The notes beneath the pieces are model-generated. The model did no database searches. It was not told the DNA's origin and saw only the letters and a list, made by a program, of their open reading frames with translations. From positions 118,175 to 182,174 of the forward strand of contig JAPPMB010000041.1 of assembly GCA_028819255.1 (NCBI GenBank): 64,000 nucleotides of DNA, given 5' to 3'. Position numbers and translations under genes: made by a program. How positions within the stretch are numbered: the first letter of the stretch is position 1; the number at the start of each line of letters is the position of its first letter. Origin of the DNA: Bryobacterales bacterium (lineage in GTDB: Bacteria; Acidobacteriota; Terriglobia; Bryobacterales; UBA6623). Shown here piece by piece: positions 1 to 8,109 of the stretch.

Positions 1-110
1 CCGCCCTTTGGTGTTCTCCTCAAATTTGGGGGGTTTTTTGGGGCCCCCGGGGGGGGCGGCCCCGGGGGGGGGGGGGCGGCACGGCGCCTGGTCTCCGAGA
101 TCCTCCCGCA
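1..110. other. Low-complexity G/C homopolymer contig end
   Basis: The first bases consist of runs of G, T and C, including a G run of more than ten bases near position 70. No reading frame or family is recognisable. This resembles low-quality assembly at a contig edge rather than biology. Confidence 0.6.
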
Positions 111-180
111 TGATCCCGGCACCGGAGGAGGGTCTGCCGGCCCGTCCCAGCAGGGCGCAATGGTGACAGCCCTAAGGAAT

Positions 181-231
181 AAGACCCCTATGAGACCCCA
201 ATAGGACCCCTATAAGACCCCATGAGACCCC
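181..231. repeat. 11-bp tandem repeat (RRGACCCCWAT)
   Basis: Five consecutive units of about 11 bases share the core GACCCC followed by AT. They lie directly at the broken 3' end of the minus-strand hsdR remnant. A single related unit preceded by AAGGAAT also occurs near 2064-2076, next to the transposase remnant, so the motif may mark a recombination or insertion boundary. Confidence 0.55.
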
Positions 232-249
232 AGAGCAATGTGCTGGAAC

Positions 250-724
250 CAAACTTCTGGAAAAGTACCGGTCCCTGCTGTAGCGGTGTTGGTGGGTCAC
301 TGTGAAGCGGTTCCGCTCGAATAGTCGCGCGGCCTTCGAGTTTCCGGGCGAAGACCTTCCGTGGAAGAGATCGAAGTGGTGTGAGCCGTGCCTGATGCCG
401 TTGCGGTGCATGTCGATTGTGCCGCGCTCGGGGATCTGAGCCCTGGGGCCGGGCAAGCAGCATGCGGCGCACACGGCAGTCTTTGTCGAAACGGAAGGTG
501 GCAGCGGAATCGGGCTGCCCAGTATGGAGGAACGTGCGGAATTGGACGAGGTCAATGCGGCACTCCCAGTCGTAGTAGTGAAGGTTGCCGCGGAACCAGC
601 CGACGCCGCCGTGTCCAAGGTGTGGTCCGCTGACGGTGCGACCTGCGGGCGGACAACGCGGACCGCCGGTCAGCGCGTCGCAGACCAGGCGTTCGAGACC
701 AAGTTCGGAAGTGTCCATGGTCAT
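250..724 (-). pseudogene. hsdR 5' remnant, type I restriction subunit
   Basis: The reading starts MTMDTSELGLERLVCDALTG at 724 and aligns residue by residue with the N-terminus of the intact HsdR encoded from 11367. It covers the GGVGWFRGN and DLVQ.RTF stretches. A frameshift then moves the homology to another frame (GTIDMHRNGIRHG, ERNRFTVT, RYSRD). Homology stops near 250, next to the 11-bp repeat. Only about 150 of ~1000 residues remain, so neither nuclease nor helicase can be made. It is the last member of a degraded, inverted hsdS-DUF433-DUF5615-hsdR cassette. Confidence 0.85.
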
Positions 725-1046
725 TTTCTGAGCTTGGCACCTCCCGAAGTTCTCCGGGCCTTGCTTCATCAATTGCTGCTCGAATCTCCGCCGTCCAGTG
801 CTGCACTTGGGGCCACGCGGTGGACAGCAGCACCACGATCGCCAACCCCGAGCCAGCGAGATTCTGCTGGTACCGCATGCTCTGGTCCGTGGTCGCAATG
901 ACCTCGCACTCCTCCGCCTCGGCCCTGCGGATCAGTCAGCCGTCCTCCGGCAACCCCCACACCCCCTCCTGCGACCTTCCCACCGACTGGTCCCGAAAAT
1001 GCTCTCGCAGCGGTGCAGGGGTTCTATGGTCGAACAGGATCTTCAT
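720..1046 (-). pseudogene. DUF5615 PIN-like toxin remnant (frameshifted)
   Basis: The ATG at 1046 overlaps the DUF433 stop as ATGA, exactly as in the intact pair at 11036. The N-terminus reads MKILFDHRTPAPLREHFRDQ. After about 35 codons a TGA interrupts, and the homology resumes in another frame (VIATTDQSMRYQQNLAG, then AEIRAAIDEARPGELREVP). A short deletion at the 3' end removed the original stop and fused the frame into the hsdR remnant. Both the frameshift and the lost stop argue that the toxin is dead. The family is a PIN-like (Mut7-C-type) putative RNase. Confidence 0.8.
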
Positions 1047-1270
1047 GGTAAGGCCGGCGTCTTGAAGTACTCCGCTTCATGTTTGAGAACGGCCGCCACC
1101 TGCCAGTCTTCCACCTCGGGATACCATTCCAGGAACTGTTTCACCGTGGCACTCCTCTCCAGGTTCTCGAAGAGCGCGTACACCGGCACTCTTGTCCCGG
1201 TAAAGGCCCAGGCGCCGCTGATCTTGTGTGGGTTGCGCTCCACTGCCGAGCACGTATTCCAGTTCGTCAT
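1043..1270 (-). CDS. DUF433 antitoxin (intact copy in a degraded cassette)
   Basis: This 75-residue protein has no stop or frameshift. It is nearly identical in length and sequence to the DUF433 protein at 10812-11039, with shared stretches VERNP.KISGAW and FTGTRVPVYALFENLE. DUF433 proteins are short helix-turn-helix-type proteins usually paired with a PIN-like DUF5615 toxin, which they are thought to neutralise and co-regulate. Here the downstream toxin and hsdR are broken while the antitoxin remains open. Retention could reflect protection against the live DUF5615 toxin at 11036, or simply recent decay. Expression is unproven. Confidence 0.7.
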   Translation of the reverse strand: MTNWNTCSAVERNPHKISGAWAFTGTRVPVYALFENLERSATVKQFLEWYPEVEDWQVAAVLKHEAEYFKTPALP

Positions 1271-1353
1271 GGGCCTGTCTCCATCGCTATGCCAGATTTG
1301 ATCGTCTGTAACTTCGATTGAGGCTGGATTGTATCGACTCGGTTCCTGTCGCA
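1268..1353 (-). pseudogene. hsdS 3' tail remnant
   Basis: Reading upstream of the DUF433 start on the minus strand, the DNA retains the tail of hsdS. The GGAACCGAGTCGA stretch and following bases match the end of the intact hsdS near 10738-10800. A continuous frame runs to a TGA overlapping the DUF433 ATG, the same arrangement as at 10812. This fixes the order of the lost operon as hsdS-DUF433-DUF5615-hsdR. Nothing recognisable of hsdS remains beyond 1353. Confidence 0.6.
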
Positions 1354-1600
1354 GGCACATTTCCTTGTGAGTCACCTGACGTGGTCCTGCGGACTGCTTT
1401 CGAGCGGGCTCTGTCGGCGGGGACAGGGGAGCGGCGAGCGCAGCCACAGCCGGGCCGCGACGTTTGGAGAGGCGTTGCACTGGAGGTTGGGGGTAGGGCG
1501 GCATGGGCTGGACTGTGGGCAGCTGTAGCGGCAGGTCAATGGCCTCCTGCTTTCGGTTCGCGGAGTTGCGATTGTCCGCGGGCGCGTAGCGGAACCCGGT
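1354..1600. other. No recognisable gene
   Basis: This stretch lies between the hsdS-tail remnant and the transposase remnant. The open frames look like GC-rich shadows with low-complexity proline/alanine/arginine translations. I see no conserved motif, hairpin or RNA gene. Confidence 0.4.
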
Positions 1601-2006
1601 TTAGCAGCGGATGATGGAGATCGCTGTGTTGGTCAGCCAAGCCAGGTCGCGCAAACAGACACTACCGTGGTCTTCGTTATGGGTGGCGTTACGCAAATGG
1701 CGCAGGGGGTGCTCGATGTGCCAGTGGTTGCGGTTCAGGGCCGCGAGCTGCTCCGAATCGGATTCGTCGGAGCCCAAGGAAGTGAGCGCTCTGGTGACTT
1801 TCATGCGACCTTCCGTTCGCGTTCGATGCGGATGGCCTGCTGGCGTCCATAGAGGCCGGCTTTGCCGTCCCATTCCGGACCGCTGGAGTCCTCCCTGACC
1901 GAGGAGCGACGGCTCTCCACACGGTCATGGGCCTTCTCGCGAGACTCGAACTGGAGGCGGGAGTCGAACTCCATGGCGAGCAGGTCCGCTCTCGTCTGTC
2001 GATTCG
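1601..2006 (-). pseudogene. ISAs1-family transposase C-terminal remnant
   Basis: Two adjacent minus-strand frames together resemble the C-terminal half of ISAs1-type DDE transposases. The first carries EKAHDRVESRR and IRIERERKVA. After a one-base shift near 1801 the second continues with ALTSLGSDESDSEQLAALNR, HWHIEHPLRHLRNATHNEDH and a terminal LAWLTNTAISIIR. The HW.IE motif followed by a (D/N)ED segment is characteristic of this family. The N-terminal half is missing, so the element cannot transpose by itself. It marks past insertion beside the hsd wreck. Confidence 0.7.
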
Positions 2007-2007
2007 C

Positions 2008-2042
2008 AGCCTCGACGGGGCTACCCTGCACTCGCCGTTCCT
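2008..2042 (-). repeat. Dispersed ~33-bp motif, copy 1
   Basis: On the minus strand this contains GGAACGGCGAGTGCAGGGTA followed by GCCCCGTCGAGGC. Close matches occur on the plus strand near 16930-16965 and 20036-20072, upstream of the two cyclophilin genes. Its function is unknown. Confidence 0.55.
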
Positions 2043-2215
2043 CGAGCAAAATTGCCGTAGCTCCCAAGGAATGAGACCCCAACAGGGCCTTAGAGCACTG
2101 TGAGCGGCTGAATTCAGCCTGATCCGGTTGGGGTTCTCCGCCACCGGGCCGCGTGTCCACATCCAGAAGACTGCGCCAGCCCTCGGCCGCGCAGTGCCGC
2201 CAACGCCCTCTTCAC

Positions 2216-2796
2216 CTAACAGTCGCTAGTGTGCAGGGGCATTCGGGCGAGAATCTCGCACAGCGGCAGGCCCTCCTTCGAGCGGGCCAGCAGGGCTAGA
2301 ATTGCTTTCTGCCGCTCAATCAGATCATTCCCGGAACCTGCGAAAGCGACCGAGTACGCGGGGCGGAATCGCACTGTCACGCAGTTGCCGCGTTCTTCGA
2401 TCTCAGGACGGGATAAACCGGCGGCGGTCGCCAGATCCACCATCTTGAATTTCCCGCGGCCCCACTCCCCAATCACGCCGAGGCGATAGAAGGTCCGGGC
2501 GATCAGCGGATTCCACGGCCTCGACTCGTGCGGTCCGAACAGGTCGTCAGGAGTCAGCCCGAAGTGAAGCGGGCCAGTAGAGGTCACCTCCAAGCGGTCG
2601 TCGTAGACCGCGATGCCGACCGAGCCGCCGCCCATCGCATAGTCGCGGTGGCACAGGGAATTTGCGATTGCCTCCCGCGTCGCCAGCGGCGGGTAGAGCG
2701 GTTCGTCAATGCGAGTCATGCGGCCCGACTCGAACCGGCCGGCAATGTGCAGCGCGTCGCGAAGAAAGCGCTCCGCGCTTGTGAGCAACTTGAAGG
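2216..2796 (-). pseudogene. ATP-binding AlbA_2/RecG-like protein, 5'-truncated
   Basis: The remaining ~190 residues match the C-terminal part of AlbA_2/HATPase_c_4 proteins (often annotated as transcriptional regulators or 'RecG-related'). Recognisable stretches include EAIANSLCHRDYAMGGGSV, IAVYDDRLEV, PLIARTFYRLGVIGEWGRG and EIEERGNCVTVRFRP, then a short winged-helix-like segment IERQKAILALLARS. The N-terminal AlbA_2 domain is missing. The frame runs into unrelated sequence at 2797, where an IS3-type element begins, so insertion probably removed the 5' half. Confidence 0.65.
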
Positions 2797-2879
2797 TGGA
2801 GTTACTACGTTTTCGTGGACAGCGTCGAGGTGCGGCGGAGGTAGAGTGATCGAGAGGGCCGGGCGAAAGGAGGCGCCCG

Positions 2880-3117
2880 ATGATGAGCACACAAAGAAAC
2901 GTGAAGCCGTATCCCGCGGAGTTCCGGGAGAAGGTGGTGCGGCTGGCTCGGATCAGCGGACGCCGGCCGCGCGAGATTGCCGAGGAGTTCGGGATTTCGG
3001 CGGACTCGGTGCGGCGCTGGGTGAAGCAGGCCGATCTGGACACGGGAAATCGCAAGGACGGCCTCAGCGCGGGCGAGCGCAAGGAGCTGGCGAGGCTGCG
3101 GCGTGAGGTCCGCCGGC
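2880..3117 (+). pseudogene. IS3-family OrfA transposase, truncated
   Basis: A strong AAAGGAGG site lies 6-9 bases upstream of two consecutive ATG codons. The product starts with a classical IS3/IS911 OrfA helix-turn-helix: YPAEFREKVVRLARISGRR, then REIAEEFGISADSVRRWVKQ, followed by ERKELARLRREVRR where the leucine zipper should begin. Homology ends there and unrelated low-complexity sequence follows. OrfB with its DDE triad is absent. It sits against the truncated ATPase gene on the opposite strand. Confidence 0.75.
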
Positions 3118-3739
3118 GCTGCTGCTGTGGGTGCTGGTGGGCGAGGGGCGCAAGCACTTGCCGTATCCCTTTGCCCGCCCCACTGGGATTCCCACCGGCG
3201 TTGTGGGCAGTTCCGCCAATAGACGCAGCGGCGGCGACCGCGACCGCGCTCGCCGCTCGAGCAGCGCACGCTGCGCCGGGCGGACGCCGGGCGGACGCCC
3301 TAGGACGCGCGGGCCGCCTTGCCTGGGCCGGTCCGCGGCTGGAGCGCAACTGGGCCGTCTTCAACGAGTTGCGGGATGTCCTGCGGCTGCGGGACGACGA
3401 GCTGCCGCGCGGCGGCCGGCACCACCCGTCCGCGCCTCGGTCGCCACACGCCTGCAGGCCATCGCCAGTGCCACCCGGGCTTGCCGGGACAGGCTGCACC
3501 AGCGGGTCGCCGCGCAACCGGCACCGCCAGCTGCCGTGCGGGAGCCCCTGCCGGAAGCTGTCGTGCTCGGCTGTCGGGAACGCTAAGGCGACTCCCTGTG
3601 CGGGCATCCGGCAGTGCTGGACTCCGCCGGTCGCGTGGTCCATGTCGTGGACTGCACCAACAATGTGGCCCAGCACTTCTTCGCCACCGCCAAGCAGGAG
3701 CTGCGCCGCCGCAACCGGGCCTGGGCCGCTGACACTTAG
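3118..3739 (+). pseudogene. Degenerate DDE-transposase-like remnant
   Basis: Protein-like segments are scattered over the three forward frames: GEGRKHLPYPFARP (~3137-3180), LERNWAVFNELRDVLRLRDDE (~3340-3400) and a final VDCTNNVAQHFFATAKQELR ending in a TAG at 3737-3739. The TNN...FF...K..LRRR pattern resembles the C-terminal region of some DDE transposases. Frameshifts separate all segments. Assignment to a particular IS family is not possible from sequence inspection. Confidence 0.35.
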
Positions 3740-3845
3740 TGGCCTCTCTGAGTGATCAGAAACACTGCCCGCAAACGCGTGCGAACATCCTTCCCAACTG
3801 AAACTTGACCGGTAGTAGAATAGAGTCAGGACAACGGCACTGGAA

Positions 3846-4247
3846 GTGTCGGCGCATGACCTCTGCACGATTGGCTACGGAGGGAGGACTCTGCGGGAGT
3901 TTCTTGACTGTCTCGCCTCTCACGGCATCGAGACGCTGGTTGACGTGCGATTCCGGCCTTACATCAGGAGGGTGGAATTCAACAAGGATTGCGTCAGGTA
4001 GCATCTGAAGGAAGCGGGAATCCGGTACGTCCACATGCTGGATCTCTGTAACCGGAACTACAGGTGGGACAACGTGAATCTGGTCAAGGCCGAGCGAGGC
4101 ACAGCCATGCTTCACGATCTGCCAGCCAAGGGAGACGGGATCGCGCCCATGTGCGCCTGCCGGAAGTACTTGAGCTGTCACGTTTCCCATGTCGTGGACT
4201 ACTACCAAGAGCACCATGACTCCGAGGTCAGAGTAACGAACCTGTAG
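3846..4247 (+). pseudogene. DUF488 protein with in-frame amber stop
   Basis: From a GTG at 3846 the frame reads LCTIGYGGRTLREFLDCLAS, then HGIETLVDVRFRPYIRRVEF, the N-terminus of DUF488 proteins (IGYGGRT and VDVR..P motifs). A TAG at 3999-4001 interrupts it. The same frame continues with HLKEAGIRYVHMLDL and ends at 4247 after a short CACRKYLSCHVSHVVDYY segment. A single substitution would restore a ~133-residue protein. DUF488 function is poorly defined. Either a recent nonsense mutation or a sequencing error could explain the stop. Confidence 0.65.
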
Positions 4248-4395
4248 GGGTCAGCTCGATGGAGGCAAGGGCATCGCAATAAGAGCGAAAAACCACTTGA
4301 CAACCGGTGCGAAAGGAGGTAGACCGCTTCTATATCATTGATAAAGAAGGAGTTAAATTCCAGCTAGGAAGCCAAGGCAGAAGCGAGGTCGCCCG

Positions 4396-4521
4396 GTGAA
4401 GTACACCATGCCGGACCCTATCCCGGACGCTCCGGAGAATGTGGTGAAGGCTATCTTGGCGAGTCCTCCCCCAAAGGAGTGGGAATACATGAAGAATTAT
4501 GGGAAGAGGGGCCGGGGATAA
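4396..4521 (+). CDS. Small hypothetical protein (41 aa)
   Basis: A GTG-started frame encodes a short protein with MPDPIPDAPENVVKAILASP followed by PPKEWEYMK. The frame keeps protein-like composition, unlike surrounding shadows. It resembles short uncharacterised proteins with a PDTPEN core that I recall from mobile or phage-flanking regions, but I cannot assign a function. It ends 15 bases before the next gene, so co-transcription is possible. Confidence 0.35.
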   Translation: MKYTMPDPIPDAPENVVKAILASPPPKEWEYMKNYGKRGRG

Positions 4522-4536
4522 AGATCCCCGTGAACA

Positions 4537-4995
4537 ATGAGGGTACCTGACAGTAGATGGCTGAAAGCAATCAATGAGGTTCAATGGTGGATTCTTGCTG
4601 GATTCTCGGCTGGGTGTTGGATTATGGTGGGCTTCCATGCTTGCGAATTCCTTACATTGCCAAGCAATGCGTACTGGACAGTTTCTCTGGTTGGTACATT
4701 GTCTTCATGCTTGCTTATATTTCGTACAGTGGACACCATGCATAAGAGCCTTAAGCATCGCCTATGCAAGTTCAGTAAGCTCACGAAACAGCAGCAGGAG
4801 TTCCTCATCGGTGTGGTAAGATCTGGAAATAGATCCATAGACACCGAACGCTTCTTCAGTATGAATTGGTTTCAGGAGTTGGAAGACTTGGGTTACATCG
4901 AGGATGTCGGAGTTGCATTTGTAGCATATGTTACTCGCCAAGGATGGAAAAGAGTAGAGGACCACATGAAACAATCTTCACCAGACCGTCGGTAA
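4537..4995 (+). CDS. Two-helix membrane protein, SieB-like layout
   Basis: This 152-residue protein has two hydrophobic segments near the N-terminus (about residues 17-34 and 45-63: WILAGFSAGCWIMVGF and VSLVGTLSSCLLIF). A soluble tail of ~85 residues follows, beginning LTKQQQEFLIGVV and containing LGYIEDVG and a winged-helix-like end. This architecture recalls phage superinfection-exclusion protein SieB and related abortive proteins, but the similarity is structural impression, not motif-based. The gene is visibly AT-richer than its neighbours, which fits recent acquisition. Confidence 0.55.
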   Translation: MRVPDSRWLKAINEVQWWILAGFSAGCWIMVGFHACEFLTLPSNAYWTVSLVGTLSSCLLIFRTVDTMHKSLKHRLCKFSKLTKQQQEFLIGVVRSGNRSIDTERFFSMNWFQELEDLGYIEDVGVAFVAYVTRQGWKRVEDHMKQSSPDRR

Positions 4996-5493
4996 TTAAA
5001 TGGGTAATCCCCAAAGCAAGGCCCAGGTTGTCGTGGAGTCCGCGGTCTTTGCCACTGCAGGAAGAGCGGAATCCGGGCCAAGATCCTCACGCTTACTGGA
5101 ATGGTGTGGGGCAATGCTCCGGATCCCTGAAATCTAGACTGACGTCATCCGCCTGTATTAAGCCCCGCACCGAGCGCTGTCTGTGCAGCGGACGCGGCGT
5201 AGATTGCGACGACCGCTACGGCGGTCGATCCGAAGTCCGCGCGGCGCCTGTCTTGCTTCCGCCAAGAAGCGAGGCGACTATGACACAACCCGTCAGCGTG
5301 GCGCCATTAGCCGTGACGGCTCATATTGACCGGAACTCCACAGCCGCTCTCCGTCCCCGCGTGGCGGTAGTCTACATGCACAAGATTCAGGCGCTGCGGG
5401 GCAAGGACAGGCCCGAGAGACTCGAAGCGACGGATCCGTGTGCCTTGGAGACAGTGGTGTCCCCCCAGGAGGCACTCCCTGCTAACATCACCC
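4996..5493. other. Leader region upstream of the hsd operon
   Basis: No convincing gene is visible in these ~500 bases. An inverted repeat with 7-base arms around TACG lies at 5210-5227 and could be an operator or structured RNA. An AGGAGG lies at 5467-5472, about 20 bases before the TTG chosen as hsdM start and 6 bases before an in-frame CTG. The operon promoter is expected here but no clear -35/-10 pair stands out. Confidence 0.4.
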
Positions 5494-8109
5494 TTGCCAA
5501 ACACCCCGAATCTGCACTGGATCGCCGGATACATCTGGGGCATCGCGGACGATGTGCTCCGCGATGTCTACGTCCGTGGGAAGTATCGCGACGTCATCCT
5601 CCCGATGACGGTGCTGCGGCGACTTGACGCGGTGCTCGAACCCACCAAGAAGACGGTTCTTGACAGGAAAGCCACACTCGACGCGGTCGGGGTCATCAAC
5701 CAGGATGCCGCACTCCGGCAGGCATCCGGACAGGCCTTCTACAACACGTCGAAGTTCACGCTCCACGACCTGCGCGCCAGGGCCAACCCCCAGCAACTCA
5801 GAGCCGACTTCGAGGACTATCTCGACGGATTCTCTCCCAACGTCCAGGACATCCTCGACAATTTCGAGTTCCGCAACCAGATCCCGCGCCTTTCGAGGGC
5901 CGACGCGCTGGGCTCGCTGATCGAGAAGCTCACCTCGCCCGACCTCAACCTCAGCCCGGTGCCTGTGGTCGACACCGCCGGCACGATCCGCCATCCCGGC
6001 CTCGACAACCACGGCATGGGCACGGTCTTCGAGGAGCTGATCCGGCGCTTCAACGAAGAGAACAACGAAGAGGCGGGCGAGCACTTCACCCCGCGCGACG
6101 CCGTGAAGCTCATGGCGAACCTGGTGTTTCTCCCGATCGCCGACGAGATCGAGTCGGCGACATATCTTCTCTACGACGGTGCTTGCGGGACCGGCGGCAT
6201 GCTCACCGTGGCCGAGGATGTGCTGCATCACATTGCGGAGGAGCGCGGCAAGCAGGTGTCCACGCACCTCTACGGCCAAGAGATCAACGGCGAGACCTAC
6301 GCCATCTGCAAGGCCGACCTCCTGCTGAAGGGAGAGGGGAAGGCCGCCGACAACATCGTGGGCGGCCCGGAGCATTCCACACTGTCCAGCGACGCCTTCG
6401 CATCGCGCGAGTTCGACTTCATGCTCTCCAACCCGCCGTACGGAAAGAGCTGGAAGACTGACCTGCAGCGCATGGGCGGTAAGAAGGACATGCTGGACCC
6501 GCGTTTTGTAGTCGAGCACAAGGGCGATCCCGAGTACTCACTGGTGACCCGCTCCAGCGACGGCCAGATGCTTTTCCTGGCAAACAAGCTCTCCAAGATG
6601 AAACAGGGGACCAAGCTCGGAAGCCGCATCGCCGAAGTGCATAACGGCAGCTCCCTGTTCACCGGTTCCGCGGGGCAGGGCGAGAGCAACATCCGCCGGT
6701 GGATCATTGAGAACGACTGGCTGGAGGCGATCGTCGCTCTGCCGCTCAACATGTTCTACAACACCGGCATCGCCACCTACATCTGGGTGCTCACGAACCG
6801 GAAGCCCGAGCACCGGAAGGGCAAGGTGCAGCTGATCGACGCCAGCAAGTGGTTTCGGCCTCTGAGGAAGAACCTAGGGAAGAAGAACTGCGAACTCGGG
6901 CCAGAAGACATCGAGAAAATCTGCCAGACCTTTCTTGACTTCGAGGAGACGGAGCAGAGCATGATCTTCGACAACGAGGGGTTCGGGTACTGGAAGGTGA
7001 CGGTGGAGCGGCCGCTGCGGCTCGCCGTCGATCTGTCGGAAGAGCGGCTGGCGCGGTTCGTTCAAGTCTGCCGGGAGGCGAGCGACGCGGCACTCGGTGA
7101 CGCGGTTCATGACGTTGTGAATGAGATGGGTCCGGGGCCGCACCGGAATTTCGGAGCGTTCGCCATCGCAGTGAAGGGGGAGCTGAAGCAGCAGCGCGGC
7201 AAGGCCACGCTGACGGCGAAGCGGAAGCGGCTGTTGCGGGAGGGCTTGGCCGATCGCGACGAGATGGCGGCCCCGGTTGTCAAGAAGGCATATCCGCGCA
7301 CTGCTCTCGCCGATCCGATCCGGGGGCGTTTCGCCAGGGGAGAGGGTCGCGGATCGCACGTGGTCGAGTACGAGCCGGACACACAACTCCGCGACATGGA
7401 ACAGATTCCGCTGCTTGAGCAAGGCGGGATCGAGGGGTTCCTGGGACGCGAGGTTCTTCCGTACGCGCCGGACGCGTGGTTCGTGGCAAAGACCGTGAAG
7501 GTCGGATACGAGATCAGCTTCAACCGGCACTTCTACAAGCCTGAGCCGATGCGGACGCTGGAGGAGATCAGATCGGACATCCTGGCGGTGGAGCGAGAGA
7601 CAGCCGGTTTGTTGGGCGGGTTGCTGGCGAGACAGGCAGTCCCCGTTCCGGCGAAGCTCAGGATCTACATCGACACCTCGGTGATCGGTGGTTGCGAGGA
7701 CGACGAGTTCCGGGGGCCATCCCGCCGGTTGATCGAGCAGTGCGCACACGGAGAAGTGATGCTGGTTCTATCAGCGGTCACGCTACAGGAACTGGAACCT
7801 GCGCCAAAGGCCGTCCAGGACGTGCTCCGGGCCGTTGGCGCCGACAACCTGGAGGTGGTCGCCATCACGGGCGAGATCAGGGTACTAGCAGATCGATACA
7901 TCGAGCACGGAGCCCTCGGCAAAGGCATGCGCGCCGATGCCCAGCACATCGCCGCCGCAACCGTGGCCGGTGTTGACGTCCTGGCAAGCTGGAATTTCCG
8001 CCAAATGGTAAATCTGAGGCGAATCCGGAAGTACAGCGAGGTTAACCGACAACTGGGGTATCATCCAATTGAGATCCGGAGCCCGAAGGAGTTCGAAGAT
8101 GAAGAATGA
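5494..8109 (+). CDS. hsdM: Type I R-M methyltransferase HsdM fused to a PIN toxin domain
   Basis: Residues ~1-720 are a full HsdM: N-terminal helical domain (NLHWIAGYIWGIADDVLRDV), the GEHFTPRDAVKLMANLVF block, SAM motif I YDGACGTGGML and catalytic SNPPYGKSW. It should methylate adenine as M2S. After the usual HsdM end (LEEIRSDILAVERETAGLLG), the frame continues through a short linker into a complete PIN domain of ~145 residues. That domain has IYIDTSVIGG, LQELE, RADAQHIAAATVA and VDVLASWNF, i.e. the four acidic positions of PIN RNases. Its end overlaps by 11 bases a cognate-type antitoxin gene. The TTG start is chosen because the paralogue at 18130 has GTG at the aligned position; an upstream ATG at 5440 is the alternative. 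Loss of the hsdM stop is the simplest origin. Confidence 0.85.
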   Translation: MPNTPNLHWIAGYIWGIADDVLRDVYVRGKYRDVILPMTVLRRLDAVLEPTKKTVLDRKATLDAVGVINQDAALRQASGQAFYNTSKFTLHDLRARANPQQLRADFEDYLDGFSPNVQDILDNFEFRNQIPRLSRADALGSLIEKLTSPDLNLSPVPVVDTAGTIRHPGLDNHGMGTVFEELIRRFNEENNEEAGEHFTPRDAVKLMANLVFLPIADEIESATYLLYDGACGTGGMLTVAEDVLHHIAEERGKQVSTHLYGQEINGETYAICKADLLLKGEGKAADNIVGGPEHSTLSSDAFASREFDFMLSNPPYGKSWKTDLQRMGGKKDMLDPRFVVEHKGDPEYSLVTRSSDGQMLFLANKLSKMKQGTKLGSRIAEVHNGSSLFTGSAGQGESNIRRWIIENDWLEAIVALPLNMFYNTGIATYIWVLTNRKPEHRKGKVQLIDASKWFRPLRKNLGKKNCELGPEDIEKICQTFLDFEETEQSMIFDNEGFGYWKVTVERPLRLAVDLSEERLARFVQVCREASDAALGDAVHDVVNEMGPGPHRNFGAFAIAVKGELKQQRGKATLTAKRKRLLREGLADRDEMAAPVVKKAYPRTALADPIRGRFARGEGRGSHVVEYEPDTQLRDMEQIPLLEQGGIEGFLGREVLPYAPDAWFVAKTVKVGYEISFNRHFYKPEPMRTLEEIRSDILAVERETAGLLGGLLARQAVPVPAKLRIYIDTSVIGGCEDDEFRGPSRRLIEQCAHGEVMLVLSAVTLQELEPAPKAVQDVLRAVGADNLEVVAITGEIRVLADRYIEHGALGKGMRADAQHIAAATVAGVDVLASWNFRQMVNLRRIRKYSEVNRQLGYHPIEIRSPKEFEDEE

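Noticed and set aside
2880-3755. Single 291-aa protein continuing from the IS3 OrfA start
   Set aside because: Only the first ~80 residues are OrfA-like. The rest is a fortuitous frame through a different, frameshifted remnant.
4866-5627. Plus-strand frame spanning the hsdM leader and hsdM start
   Set aside because: It overlaps the end of the membrane-protein gene and the conserved hsdM start, and its translation has no recognisable motif.
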